Positions 1-9,769 of a DNA stretch of 64,000 nucleotides are shown one piece after another. The stretch lies in contig NC_020126.1 of NCBI RefSeq assembly GCF_000331735.1, forward strand, positions 6,094,501-6,158,500. The letters run 5' to 3'. Positions within the stretch are counted from its first letter, which is position 1, and each line of letters starts with the position of its first letter. This DNA is from Myxococcus stipitatus DSM 14675. Lineage in GTDB: Bacteria; Myxococcota; Myxococcia; Myxococcales; Myxococcaceae. The notes under the pieces were generated by a model. That model searched no databases. It saw only the letters and a program-made list of their open reading frames with translations, and was not told where the DNA came from. Position numbers and translations under genes: made by a program.

Positions 1-63
1 GCGGCAGTGCCCGTCGTAGAGGAGTACGTCGTGTCCCGGCGGTGTCGTCATCAGCAGCGCCAT
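1..63 (-). CDS. DCC-family thiol-disulfide oxidoreductase, N-terminal fragment
   Basis: Only the first 21 codons lie in the window; the rest is cut off by the left edge. The translation contains DVLLYDGHCR, which matches the conserved start (xxxYDGxCxxC) of the DCC/DUF393 family of predicted thiol-disulfide oxidoreductases, with the first Cys of the expected pair visible and the second beyond the edge. The ATG at 63 lies 8 bases after a GGAGG at 72-76; another ATG at 69 is too close to that site. It begins 28 bases after the stop of the upstream minus-strand gene, so the two are probably co-transcribed. Family assignment rests on a short motif only. Confidence 0.55.
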   Translation of the reverse strand, partial: MALLMTTPPGHDVLLYDGHCR

Positions 64-91
64 CCGCATCACCTCCACCCTGGGTTCTATG

Positions 92-949
92 TCAACGGGA
101 GACGAGCGTGTCATGGAGATGTGCATGCACGGAGCGCCAGATGTCATGCTGCCGCTCGATGGGGTCCAGCAGCTTGAGTCCCACGGACGTCGCCGGTGAG
201 CTGCCCTGGAAGGCGGAGTACTGACGCAGCCGGGTCCCCCCTGCCCCATCGTCCTCGAAGACAAAACGGTTGGTCCCTCTCAGCGGGTGACCGTCCATCG
301 TCGTGATGTGCACCGTGTTCGTCGCGGGCTCCAACCGGAACGACACGGGCGCCCAGACCGGAGGCGGCCCCTTCTCCTCCAGGAAGACCTTGGCCCCTTC
401 CGTCAGGGCACCGATGGAGGGCTTGAGGCTGATGCCGGCGGACTCGAACACCGCGCCAGGATTGCCCACGAAGTAGGCCCAGGCCGCCTCGGGAGCGACA
501 CCTGGAAGCGCGCTGGTGTAGTCCGTCAGCGAGGTGGGGGCACCCACGATGGGCGCGTTGGGCTCGAGCAGGCGCAGGTGCCCTCGTGCATAGGCATCCA
601 CGTATCGACCGCCCCCCATCACCATGCTCGCGGCGGCCGCTTCCGACTGGGCCAGCGTGAAGGCCCCCTGTCGCATCTGCTCCCGCACGCTGCCGGTAGG
701 CCGCGGCGGAAAGGAGCCCCCCACCGCGAAGTCGAAATCGTTCGACGCCCCCGTCAGCGGTCCACGCTGGAGGCCCGGAACGGCTGCGGGGCTCCTCGCC
801 CCCGACGGAGCCCCCTGGAAGACCTCCAGCGTGTCCGAGGCACGAGCCGGAGAGCGACTGACGAGTGCGCCTTCCGGAGGGGCTGCCGAGGAATCCGTCT
901 CGACAAGCGCGGACGTGGACGAGGACAGCGGGGATGCGCCACGGGACAT
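92..949 (-). CDS. Unknown protein, possibly a SRPBCC/START-like fold
   Basis: A 285-residue protein that I do not recognise. The ATG at 949 is preceded by AGAGGTG about 5 bases away; a GTG at 964 is in frame but lies upstream of that ribosome site. The first ~75 residues are Ser/Ala/Pro-rich and look disordered. The C-terminal half alternates short beta-like stretches (around HITTMDGHPLRGTNRFVF and GGTRLRQYSAF), which recalls lipid-binding SRPBCC or polyketide-cyclase-like folds; this is only an impression. No signal peptide or membrane segment is evident. It lies directly upstream of the DCC oxidoreductase gene on the same strand. Confidence 0.6.
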   Translation of the reverse strand: MSRGASPLSSSTSALVETDSSAAPPEGALVSRSPARASDTLEVFQGAPSGARSPAAVPGLQRGPLTGASNDFDFAVGGSFPPRPTGSVREQMRQGAFTLAQSEAAAASMVMGGGRYVDAYARGHLRLLEPNAPIVGAPTSLTDYTSALPGVAPEAAWAYFVGNPGAVFESAGISLKPSIGALTEGAKVFLEEKGPPPVWAPVSFRLEPATNTVHITTMDGHPLRGTNRFVFEDDGAGGTRLRQYSAFQGSSPATSVGLKLLDPIERQHDIWRSVHAHLHDTLVSR

Positions 950-1106
950 GCAAGCACCTCTCACGACACAGTGGAGCCCAAGCCCACTGCACCCTCGCGG
1001 CCAGCCCCGTTCCCTCTCCCATCAACCCCTTGCCGCCCCCCCAGGTCTCACCTCGCGTACGGACATCCCGGCGCGCGGAAGGTGAAGCCCTGAAGCCCGC
1101 AATGCA

Positions 1107-1147
1107 GAAGGGCCGGTCCCCCGCGTGAAGCGGAGCACCGGCCCTTC
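1107..1147 (-). terminator. Hairpin downstream of dnaK
   Basis: An 11-bp perfect inverted repeat (GAAGGGCCGGT / ACCGGCCCTTC) separated by a 19-base loop lies 33 bases past the dnaK stop codon. No T-run follows on the minus strand, so it is a terminator-like hairpin rather than a classical intrinsic terminator. Confidence 0.45.
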
Positions 1148-1179
1148 CTCTTCAGCACCTGGGCCTCACGGCCCCAGCA

Positions 1180-3084
<1,905 letters not shown>

Positions 3085-3479
3085 GGTTCGTATCCTCCGG
3101 AAATGACTGCGTTTTCTGCGAAAGCTCCTGATGTATGCCCAACGTAACCACCCCCCCCTTCATGTCAAACCGGGAGGTGTTGTCAGGCGCTCCTGGCCAA
3201 AGGTGGTGCTCGTCAGTGCGTAGCGCAGTGCGCACAAGGCCGTCTGCCGCGTCACGCCGCCGCCACCTTCACGGCACGGGTGCGTAACGGGCTCTACACC
3301 GCCGTCACCCCGCGGTAGCAACCTGGCGGACATTCCGGCGGCAGCCAACGCTTCATCCCCTTGAAATAACAGGCCCCAAGCCCGCTGACGCCCCGCGTCA
3401 GCCGTTGGCAATAAAAGTGCATTTCAGGCCGGCGTCGATGACGGGTCCCCCCACCCGCACCTACCCTGGAGCCTGCCCC
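3085..3479. other. Divergent intergenic region between dnaK and lipid kinase
   Basis: This 395-base stretch separates two divergently transcribed genes, so it must hold the promoters of both. No CIRCE element is visible. It contains a run of eight C (about 3150-3157), a short imperfect dyad GTGCG...CGCAC near 3214-3233, and a sigma-54-like element at 3406-3421. An 83-codon minus-strand reading frame (3160-3411) has no recognisable motif or good ribosome site and is not called. Confidence 0.5.
3406..3421 (+). promoter_or_regulatory. Sigma-54-like -24/-12 element
   Basis: TGGCAATAAAAGTGCA matches the TGGCA and TGC cores of the sigma-54 consensus, with exactly ten bases between the GG and GC doublets. 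It would place transcription start near 3431, about 49 bases before the lipid kinase ATG. This is a visual match only; no enhancer-binding site was identified. Confidence 0.4.
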
Positions 3480-4574
3480 ATGCTGGTTCAGCCCTTGCGT
3501 TCTCCGGAGCTCCGCCGTTCCCCCTCGGCGGACGTCTCGGCGGAGCCGAAGGTCGCGGTCCTGCTCAACGCGAACGCCCGCAAGGTGGACGCCCGGGTGG
3601 TGAAGTCGCTGTCGCACGTCGTGCCGGAGCAGGACCTGTTCCTCTCCCGCTCGCCCCTTGACGGTCGCCGCATCGCCCAGACGGTGCTGGAGCGCGGCTA
3701 CCCGATGGTCTTCACCGGCGGCGGCGACGGCACGTTCATGGGCTTCGTGAACGAGGTGCTCCAGCAGGTCGGCCCTCGAGGCCGCTTCGCTGGCCAGCAG
3801 GCGCCCCGCTTCGGCATCCTCAAGCTGGGCACGGGCAATGGAATCGCCGCCCACGTCAACGCCTCCGGCACCCGGGGCGACGGCATCCTCAACGACGTGC
3901 TGCGCGCCCGGACGGGGGAAATCCCGGGCTTCCGCCCCATGGACCTGCTGATGGTGGATGGTCAGCGCGCGCCCTTCGCGGGCCTGGGCGTCGATGGCAA
4001 GGTGCTCAACGACTACATCTGGGTGAAGGAGAACCTGGGCAAGGGCCTGCTCAAGAGCGTCCTCTCGGGCAGCGGGGGCTACTTCTCCGCCGTGGCCTGC
4101 AAGACGGTGCCGCACTACCTGACGAACTCCACCTGGGTCGAGTGCGAGGTCGTCAACGGGCAGGCCGGCGAGGCGTACCGGCTGGGCGCGGATGGGCAGC
4201 CCGTGGGCGAGCCCATTGCCCCGGGCGAGCTGCTCTTCCGGGGCAAGCTGATGATGGCCGCCGCGGGGACCATGCCCTTCTACGGCTATGGCTTCCGCAT
4301 GTTCCCGTTCGCGTGTGGGCGGCGGGGCTTCATGCAGTTGCGGCTGGGCCAGGTGACGCCGACACAGGTGCTGGCCAACCTGCCCCGCTTGTGGAACGGC
4401 CGCTGGTTCCCGGAAGGCCTCCACGACTTCCACGTCCGCGACGCCACCATCCGCTTCGCGCGCCCCATGCCGTTCCAGGTCGGCGGCGATGCGGCCGGGT
4501 ACCGCGACGAGGTCTCCCTGTCCGTGGCACCCGACTCCATCGAGCTCGTCGACTTCAACGGCGCGCTGAACTGA
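3480..4574 (+). CDS. Diacylglycerol/lipid kinase family protein
   Basis: A 364-residue protein of the DAGK-catalytic (YegS/BmrU/LCB5-like) family, which phosphorylates diacylglycerol or related lipids with ATP. The nucleotide-binding core is visible: VAVLLNANARKV near the start, the diagnostic FTGGGDGTFMGF loop around residue 80, and GILKLGTGNGIA. The C-terminal half would form the beta-sandwich of the family. No transmembrane segment is apparent, so it probably acts at the membrane surface. I chose the ATG at 3480, preceded by CTGGAG, because the in-frame upstream ATG at 3405 lies inside the likely promoter. It converges on a methyltransferase gene, with a hairpin between them. Confidence 0.88.
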   Translation: MLVQPLRSPELRRSPSADVSAEPKVAVLLNANARKVDARVVKSLSHVVPEQDLFLSRSPLDGRRIAQTVLERGYPMVFTGGGDGTFMGFVNEVLQQVGPRGRFAGQQAPRFGILKLGTGNGIAAHVNASGTRGDGILNDVLRARTGEIPGFRPMDLLMVDGQRAPFAGLGVDGKVLNDYIWVKENLGKGLLKSVLSGSGGYFSAVACKTVPHYLTNSTWVECEVVNGQAGEAYRLGADGQPVGEPIAPGELLFRGKLMMAAAGTMPFYGYGFRMFPFACGRRGFMQLRLGQVTPTQVLANLPRLWNGRWFPEGLHDFHVRDATIRFARPMPFQVGGDAAGYRDEVSLSVAPDSIELVDFNGALN

Positions 4575-4581
4575 GCGGAGC

Positions 4582-4610
4582 CGAGGGGCGGGCCCTTCCC
4601 GCCCCCCTCG
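4582..4610. terminator. Bidirectional hairpin between convergent genes
   Basis: A GC-rich imperfect dyad (CGAGGGGCGGG / CCCGCCCCCCTCG) lies between the lipid kinase stop (4574) and the methyltransferase stop (4612). It may terminate both genes; no clear T-run follows on either strand. Confidence 0.45.
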
Positions 4611-4611
4611 C

Positions 4612-5373
4612 TCAGCCCCTGTCGCGCGAGGCCGGAGGCTTCTCTCCCGGCTCCTTGCGACGTCCCACCAGGAACGAATAGCTGACGCTGGCCTTGCCGT
4701 TGCTCTCGCGGTGCAGCGCCAGCTCTTCGCGAAGCGCGGAGGCCTGAGCGCCCGACGTCGGCCGCAGGCTCGCCTCGACTTCGCGGTAGTAGTCGTCGAG
4801 CTCCGAGTCGTGCAGCGTCTCGGCCGACTCCGGCTCGAAGCCACCCAGCTCCAGGGACTGGAGCATCTCGCGGGGCAGCAACAGCGGCGCCCCCAGCCGA
4901 CGCTCCCAGAGCTCGCCCGCGGCCTTGGGAAGGACCCGCCCCACCCTCACGGGGAACGTCATCCCCAGCCGGCCTCGCCGCGCCAGCAAGGGCCGCAGGT
5001 TCGCCAGCGTCGCACGCAGGGAGTAGAGCACCCGGCCCTGGATGAGGATGGCGTCCAGCCAGCCGTCCGAGAAACCGAGGGCATCCCACGTCACGCGCCG
5101 GGCCTCGATGCGGTCCGACAGCCCCTGATGACGAACCTTGTCTCGAAGGGTCGCGACCTGGGCTTCGTCGGTGTCCGCGGCGATGACGGTGCAGCCCATC
5201 TCCCGGGCCAGCACCAGCGCGGCGCTCGCGTCACCTCCACACCCGAGCACCAGCACGCGAGAGCCCGGCTCCAGTTGGGCCACCTTGGCGAAGCGCCGGG
5301 TTGCGTCGTCGGAACTGAACGCACGCCGGGCGTCCGCGGGGTGGTACAGCGGAAAGGACTCGGCCGGGCTCAT
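4612..5373 (-). CDS. Class I SAM-dependent methyltransferase
   Basis: A 253-residue cytoplasmic protein with a class I methyltransferase Rossmann fold. Motif I is SRVLVLGCGGDASAA, followed by the acidic motif II at VIAADTDEAQ, and later DAILIQGRVLYSL in the position of motif IV. The substrate is unknown. The ATG at 5373 is preceded by GAGGAACCT; upstream in-frame codons lack a comparable site. It lies 86 bases downstream of the DUF493 gene on the same strand and could be its operon partner. Small-molecule methylation is the safest reading; protein or RNA methylation cannot be excluded. Confidence 0.85.
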   Translation of the reverse strand: MSPAESFPLYHPADARRAFSSDDATRRFAKVAQLEPGSRVLVLGCGGDASAALVLAREMGCTVIAADTDEAQVATLRDKVRHQGLSDRIEARRVTWDALGFSDGWLDAILIQGRVLYSLRATLANLRPLLARRGRLGMTFPVRVGRVLPKAAGELWERRLGAPLLLPREMLQSLELGGFEPESAETLHDSELDDYYREVEASLRPTSGAQASALREELALHRESNGKASVSYSFLVGRRKEPGEKPPASRDRG

Positions 5374-5459
5374 AGGTTCCTCATATATCCAACCCCGGAG
5401 TGACTTCCAGAGACGGGGCGGGCTCCCCACCCGAGGGAGAAGCCCCCGCGCACCTGGCT

Positions 5460-5765
5460 TCACAGGTAGTAGATGACGCGAGGGTCTTTGTGGAGCTGGT
5501 CGTAGATGCCGCGCCGTTGCTCCTCGGACAGCAGGTAGACCGACACGCTCAACGACACGTAGTTGCCCTTGCTGCTGGGCTGCTCGTGGATGGAGTCCGG
5601 GGAGATTTCGGAGCCCATCAGCTTCCGGAACAAGTCCCGCACGTGCTCCGCGAACCCGGAGTCCTTCTTGCCCATGACCTTGAAGGTATAGACCGAGGGG
5701 TACTCGATGAGGGGCTTCTTCTCCGCGTCTTCCGAGGGGGTGTCTCCGGGTCCGTCCTTCTTCAT
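5460..5765 (-). CDS. DUF493 family protein (YbeD-like)
   Basis: A 101-residue acidic/basic small protein whose C-terminal ~85 residues match DUF493/YbeD: YPSVYTFKVMGKKDSGF, a short helix with VRDLFRKLMG, KGNYVSLSVSVYLLSEEQR, and the closing pattern IYDQLHKDPRVIYYL. The family adopts an ACT/ferredoxin-like fold and its role is not well established; some members are implicated in lipoate metabolism or as small regulatory proteins. The N-terminal ~20 residues are a charged extension. It follows the phoH gene by 34 bases on the same strand, so co-transcription is likely. Confidence 0.85.
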   Translation of the reverse strand: MKKDGPGDTPSEDAEKKPLIEYPSVYTFKVMGKKDSGFAEHVRDLFRKLMGSEISPDSIHEQPSSKGNYVSLSVSVYLLSEEQRRGIYDQLHKDPRVIYYL

Positions 5766-5799
5766 GTCACGTCTCTTTGCTCCGGCGCGCGGGGGCGGG

Positions 5800-7119
5800 C
5801 TAGAGCAGGTTGGCGGCGAGCTCGGCCAGGGCGCTGCGCTCGCCCTTGGCCATGGAGATGTGCGCGGCGATCTTCTCGCTCTTGAAGCGATTGACCACGT
5901 GCACCAGGCCGTTGTTGGTCGAATCCACGTAGGGGTTGTCGATCTGGAACGGGTCCCCCGTGAGGATGATCTTCGTGTTGTCGCCCACGCGGGTGATGAT
6001 GGTCTTCACCTCGTGGGGGGTGAGGTTCTGCGCTTCGTCCACGATGATGAACTGGTTGGGGATGCTCCGGCCGCGGATGTACGTGAGCGGCTCGATTTCC
6101 ATCAGCCCCAGGTCCAACAGCTCGTGGTAGCCGCGTCCGGCCTTCTTGTCCGCGCGGCTGAGGTTCATCAAGAACTCCACGTTGTCGAAGATGGGCTGCA
6201 TCCAGGGGTTGAGCTTCTCCTCGACGCTCCCGGGCAGATACCCGATGTCCCGCCCCAGGGGGAAGATGGGTCTGCTCACCAGGAGCTTTTGGTAGAGGTT
6301 CTCCTCGGTCACCTTCTGGAGGCCCGCGGCGATGGCCAGCAGCGTCTTGCCCGTACCCGCCTTGCCGACGATGGTCACCAGCTTGATGTCGTCATTGAGC
6401 AGCAGGTCCAGACAGAAGGCCTGCTCCATGTTGCGCGGACGGATGCCCCAGGTGCCTTCCTTGCTCTGCCGCAGCAGGGGCACCACGCGGTTCTTGAGGC
6501 CGTGCAGGCGCCCCATCGCGGTGTGTGAGGGGTTCGTCTCGTCCTTGAGCAGCACGAGCTGGTTGGGGAAGAGCGTGTCCACGTCCGGCAGCTCCACCTC
6601 CGCGCCGGGCTTGTACATCTGGTCCACCAGCGCCTTGGGGACGAGCCGCTCGGTGAAGCCGGTGTACAGCTCGGTGATCTCCACCCGCTCCGTGTCGTAG
6701 TCCTCGGCGACGAGGCCCAGCGCGTCGGCGCGGATGCGCAGGTTGGTGTCCTTCGTGATGAAGACCGCCTGCGTGTCCGGCTCCTGCTCCATCAGGTCGA
6801 TGGCCACCGCGAGGATGCGGTTGTCCATCAGGTTGCTGTCCGCCATCGACAAGGGCAGGTCGCGCTCGGTGAAGCACACGCGCAACATTCCGCCCCGAGG
6901 CAGCGGCACGCCCTCCTTGAGCGAGCCCTCCGCGCGGAAGCCGTCCAGGTAGCGCGCGACCAGCCGGGCGTTGCGGCCCAGCTCCGAGAGGTCGCGTTTG
7001 AACTGGTCGATCTCCTCGATGACGTAGATGGGGATGATGACGTTGTTGTCCTCGAAGCCGTAGATGCTGCGCGGATCGTGGAGGAGGACGTTGGTGTCGA
7101 GGATGAAGTTCTTTCGCAT
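5800..7119 (-). CDS. PIN-PhoH family ATPase (PhoH2/YlaK type)
   Basis: A 439-residue two-domain protein. The N-terminal ~150 residues form a PIN ribonuclease domain (FILDTNVLLHDP, then VFITKDTNLRIRAD with conserved acidic residues). The C-terminal half is a PhoH ATPase with Walker A GKAGTGKTLLA, Walker B FIIVDEAQN and sensor ILTGD. PIN-PhoH proteins are RNA helicase/ribonuclease toxin-like or RNA-processing enzymes. The ATG at 7119 begins exactly at the PIN domain; its ribosome site is weak, but upstream sequence up to 7278 shows no family similarity. It heads a likely run with the DUF493 and methyltransferase genes. Confidence 0.93.
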   Translation of the reverse strand: MRKNFILDTNVLLHDPRSIYGFEDNNVIIPIYVIEEIDQFKRDLSELGRNARLVARYLDGFRAEGSLKEGVPLPRGGMLRVCFTERDLPLSMADSNLMDNRILAVAIDLMEQEPDTQAVFITKDTNLRIRADALGLVAEDYDTERVEITELYTGFTERLVPKALVDQMYKPGAEVELPDVDTLFPNQLVLLKDETNPSHTAMGRLHGLKNRVVPLLRQSKEGTWGIRPRNMEQAFCLDLLLNDDIKLVTIVGKAGTGKTLLAIAAGLQKVTEENLYQKLLVSRPIFPLGRDIGYLPGSVEEKLNPWMQPIFDNVEFLMNLSRADKKAGRGYHELLDLGLMEIEPLTYIRGRSIPNQFIIVDEAQNLTPHEVKTIITRVGDNTKIILTGDPFQIDNPYVDSTNNGLVHVVNRFKSEKIAAHISMAKGERSALAELAANLL

Positions 7120-7341
7120 CGTGGGTTGCGCGACCTGATTGGTTCGGGTGCGACCGCTGGGGACCGTGCGACGTGGATGAGCCTGACGCCCACTCCAATA
7201 TAGACAGGGGCTCCCACGGAAGCAGCCAGGTTGACGCCTTCCGTGCCCGCTGTTGGAAACCCCACGCCCGGGCCCCACACCGAGGGCCCTCCGGTGGCCG
7301 GCCCGGATACCCGCGCGTGACGCGCCTGGAACAGAGGGCGA

Positions 7342-8289
7342 TCAGTGCGCGAGGACCGGGGCGAGCGGGTCGTAGCCCAGCAGGTCCGCCAACCGCTCGG
7401 GCGGGGGCCCCGGAGGCATGCGCTCCCAGGGAAAGCGCTGGCGGAGTGCTTCCTCGTCGAGCGTGAGCAACCGCCGGCCCATCTTCTCGCGGCCCTCGAG
7501 CCACTTCTTCATCTCGAATGCGTCACGCAGCCTGGGGCTGAAGGGGGCGAGCATGGGCATGGGGATGAAGGGGACGTGTTGTCCCTCGGCGTCGCGCATG
7601 CAGCCGAGCTCCACCGCCCAGGCGACCAACCATCTGGGGCGCGAGTCTCCCGCATCCCGCAGCGCGAGGAAGCGCCCTTGAGCTTCGCCGTCGACGAAGA
7701 GGAAGCGCCGGTCGTAGACCGTGGCGGCGGCGTAGGTCGAGGGAGTGAGCGCGAGCCCCTCCGCGCCGATGCGACGGGCCATGAGCATGACCAGTTCCAG
7801 GAGGGGCGCGGAGAGCGCGAGGCCTGGGTGACTCTGGCCGGGCAGTGGAGGCCGGTGCCAGTCGAAGGAGCGACCCGGGTTCTGGAGCAGCAGCGCGTCC
7901 ACGTACAGCAGAGGCACGGTGGCGAGCAGGCCGCCGAGGCCCACTTCGGCGCCGGTCGCCATGCGCAGCGAGATATCGGCGACGGGAGCATAGAAGCGGC
8001 GGCTCCAGAGGATGATGCGAGGGTGGAAGGGATCTTCCCCCTGGATGCGCAGCTCCATGGGGCCGACGCGTTCCTCCGCGCGCTGGAGGAGGCCATAGGC
8101 GCGCAGTCCCCGCTCCAGGCCCTGGTGGCTGTAGGTCCCGAAGAGAAGGCCCCCGCGAGTTTGCTGGGAGTCGCCGAGCCCCAGGTCTTCGAGTGAAAGC
8201 TCTTCGGGGTCGGGCGCGGCCAGGTCCGCCCCGCTGAGGCTCTGGAAGATGCGGCGGAAGCGGGGGTTGATGGGCAGCGTCCGAGGCAT
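7342..8289 (-). CDS. Conserved hypothetical protein downstream of greB
   Basis: A 315-residue protein without any motif I can name. It has no signal peptide; several mildly hydrophobic stretches (around VGLGGLLATVPLLYVDALLL and APLLELVMLMARR) look like buried helices rather than clear membrane spans. The AGGAGG ribosome site 4 bases before the ATG overlaps the stop region of greB, leaving an 8-base gap, so the two are co-transcribed and may be translationally coupled. Composition and codon use match the neighbours, so it is a real gene of the lineage. Confidence 0.75.
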   Translation of the reverse strand: MPRTLPINPRFRRIFQSLSGADLAAPDPEELSLEDLGLGDSQQTRGGLLFGTYSHQGLERGLRAYGLLQRAEERVGPMELRIQGEDPFHPRIILWSRRFYAPVADISLRMATGAEVGLGGLLATVPLLYVDALLLQNPGRSFDWHRPPLPGQSHPGLALSAPLLELVMLMARRIGAEGLALTPSTYAAATVYDRRFLFVDGEAQGRFLALRDAGDSRPRWLVAWAVELGCMRDAEGQHVPFIPMPMLAPFSPRLRDAFEMKKWLEGREKMGRRLLTLDEEALRQRFPWERMPPGPPPERLADLLGYDPLAPVLAH

Positions 8290-8297
8290 GCGGCCTC

Positions 8298-8837
8298 CTA
8301 GTCGTAGCGGATGTCGACGACGGTCAGTTCGATTTCGCCCCGAGGGCGGCGCACCTCGACGGTGTCACCGATGCCCTTGCGCAGGAGGGCGCGGCCGATG
8401 GGGGACTCCACGCTGATGCGACCTCCGGCGGCGTCAATCTCATCGGACCCGACAATCTGGTACGTGGTCCGGGCGCCGTCCTCGTCCTCGAGGGTGACGG
8501 TGGCGCCGAAGTAGACGCGTGCACGGTCACTCTGTTCAGAAGGTGTGACGATGGTGGCGGTATCGAGGCGTCGTTGGAGGAAGCGGATGCGGCGGTCGAT
8601 TTCGCGCAGGCGCTTCTTGCCGTAGATGTACTCGGCGTTCTCGGAGCGGTCGCCCTGGGCGGCGGCGGCGGAGACCTCGGCGGTGACCTTGGGGCGCGCC
8701 TCGTTGAGCAGGCGGATGAGCTCGCGGTGCATCCGCTCGGCGCCCAGCCGGGTGAGGTAGCGGCGGAAGGGGGCCTTCTCATCACCCTCCTCTGCCTCCA
8801 GGTCGTCGAGCTCGTCCGGGGACAGGTCCTGGGCCAT
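8298..8837 (-). CDS. greB: Transcription elongation factor GreB
   Basis: A 179-residue GreA/GreB-family factor, slightly longer than the usual ~158. The N-terminal coiled coil is preceded by an acidic stretch (LSPDELDDLEAEEGDE). The tip is visible at GDRSENAEYIYGKKRLREID, whose ENAEY/KKRLREID pattern is the GreB form. The C-terminal FKBP-like domain ends in SPIGRALLRKGIGDTVEV. It rescues backtracked RNA polymerase by stimulating transcript cleavage. I chose the ATG at 8837 because the open frame further upstream runs into the tRNA terminator hairpin. An unknown gene follows 8 bases later. Confidence 0.93.
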   Translation of the reverse strand: MAQDLSPDELDDLEAEEGDEKAPFRRYLTRLGAERMHRELIRLLNEARPKVTAEVSAAAAQGDRSENAEYIYGKKRLREIDRRIRFLQRRLDTATIVTPSEQSDRARVYFGATVTLEDEDGARTTYQIVGSDEIDAAGGRISVESPIGRALLRKGIGDTVEVRRPRGEIELTVVDIRYD

Positions 8838-8960
8838 GAGGCTTGTATACAGCCGATGGCTGACGGCAGGAGGACGTCCCGCCGCCGACGATGCCTCGGT
8901 AAACAGGCAGGGCCGGCAACGTGCGCACTTTGCGTGCGCCTGGACTCCACCCAACCGTTG

Positions 8961-9009
8961 AAAAAGCTCAGCCCCGTAAGTGCCTTCTGATTCAGGCACT
9001 TACGGGGCT
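8961..9009 (-). terminator. Intrinsic terminator of the tRNA-Lys/tRNA-Glu transcript
   Basis: A perfect 15-bp stem (arms 8970-8984 and 8995-9009, AGCCCCGTAAGTGCC and its complement) with a 10-base loop is followed on the minus strand by GCTTTTT. It sits directly after the 3' end of the tRNA-Glu gene and is one of the strongest intrinsic terminators in the window. Confidence 0.85.
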
Positions 9010-9016
9010 GCTCTAG

Positions 9017-9089
9017 TGTCCCCGACGGGATTCGAACCCGTGTTACCGGCTTGAAAGGCCAGCGTCCTGGGCCTCTAGACGACGGGGAC
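9017..9089 (-). tRNA. tRNA-Glu (anticodon TTC)
   Basis: A 73-base cloverleaf including the discriminator. The acceptor GTCCCCG pairs with CGGGGAC, the anticodon loop is CTTTCAA, and the T-arm is CGGGTTCGAATCCCG. The D-arm (GTCTAGAGGCCCAGGAC) is the classic bacterial tRNA-Glu form. CCA is not encoded. It lies 13 bases downstream of tRNA-Lys in the same orientation. Confidence 0.96.
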
Positions 9090-9102
9090 GTCGTCACCTA
9101 CA

Positions 9103-9175
<73 letters not shown>

Positions 9176-9769
9176 GCACTATTCTTTTGTTCAAAATCAG
9201 CAGCCGACCTCCCAAGCCCCGGAGGCAGGCGCTTCCTACCAGCACTTCAGCGCGCTTTCCACTGGCGAGAGCAGTGGCCCCTTCCTGACGTTGGTTCCAC
9301 CACCTCTCGCCCCAGCACCCCACGTCCCCTTCGCCACCCACCACTCAGGGCCACGAGGTGAAGTGAGGATGACCGGACAAGGCACGTGCTCCACGCGGAC
9401 TGCACGGCCCTCCGGTTCCAAGGGCGCGTTGCATGCCCGACGCTCATCGGCCCGCGTCCGGATGTCGCCGTTTCGACGCCCTCAAGAGCTCAGTCCCCAG
9501 GCCGGCATCGAGGCTCGAGAAGACTCTCAATGACATCCAGGGTTCCGCCGAACCGACCATGCGCGCGGTCATCGAAGTCGTACGTCTCAACTCCGCGAGA
9601 CGTGCTCGGCGGGGCATCTCTTTCGAGAATCAATTCGACCGACCGATGAGTTCCGCCGCCTCGCGGAGTCTACGTGTTTGAAAGCGCGGCCCACGGAGCC
9701 TGAAGTCGAGTCCCCACACCCCTTCCGTGGGCGAAACACGCGCTGCCCGGACACTCTCGAGAGCACGCC
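9176..9769. other. Gene-poor intergenic region
   Basis: About 600 bases between the tRNA pair and the hydrolase gene. Several short overlapping reading frames exist on both strands, but none has a convincing ribosome site or recognisable motif. The promoter of the tRNA transcript should lie just above 9176, where the minus strand is locally AT-rich (around 9178-9200). I see no mobile-element signature despite the tRNA border. Confidence 0.5.

Noticed and set aside
3160..3411. 83-codon minus-strand reading frame upstream of dnaK
   Set aside because: Covers the divergent promoter region, has no convincing start or homology and unusual composition.
9433..9681. 82-codon plus-strand frame in the gene-poor region
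   Set aside because: No ribosome site and no motif; overlapping frames of similar length exist, so there is no reason to prefer it. I also considered a transposase or regulator remnant and saw no support.
9176..9769. tRNA-associated integration site or genomic island border
   Set aside because: No repeat of the tRNA 3' end, integrase or transposase was seen in the neighbouring sequence.
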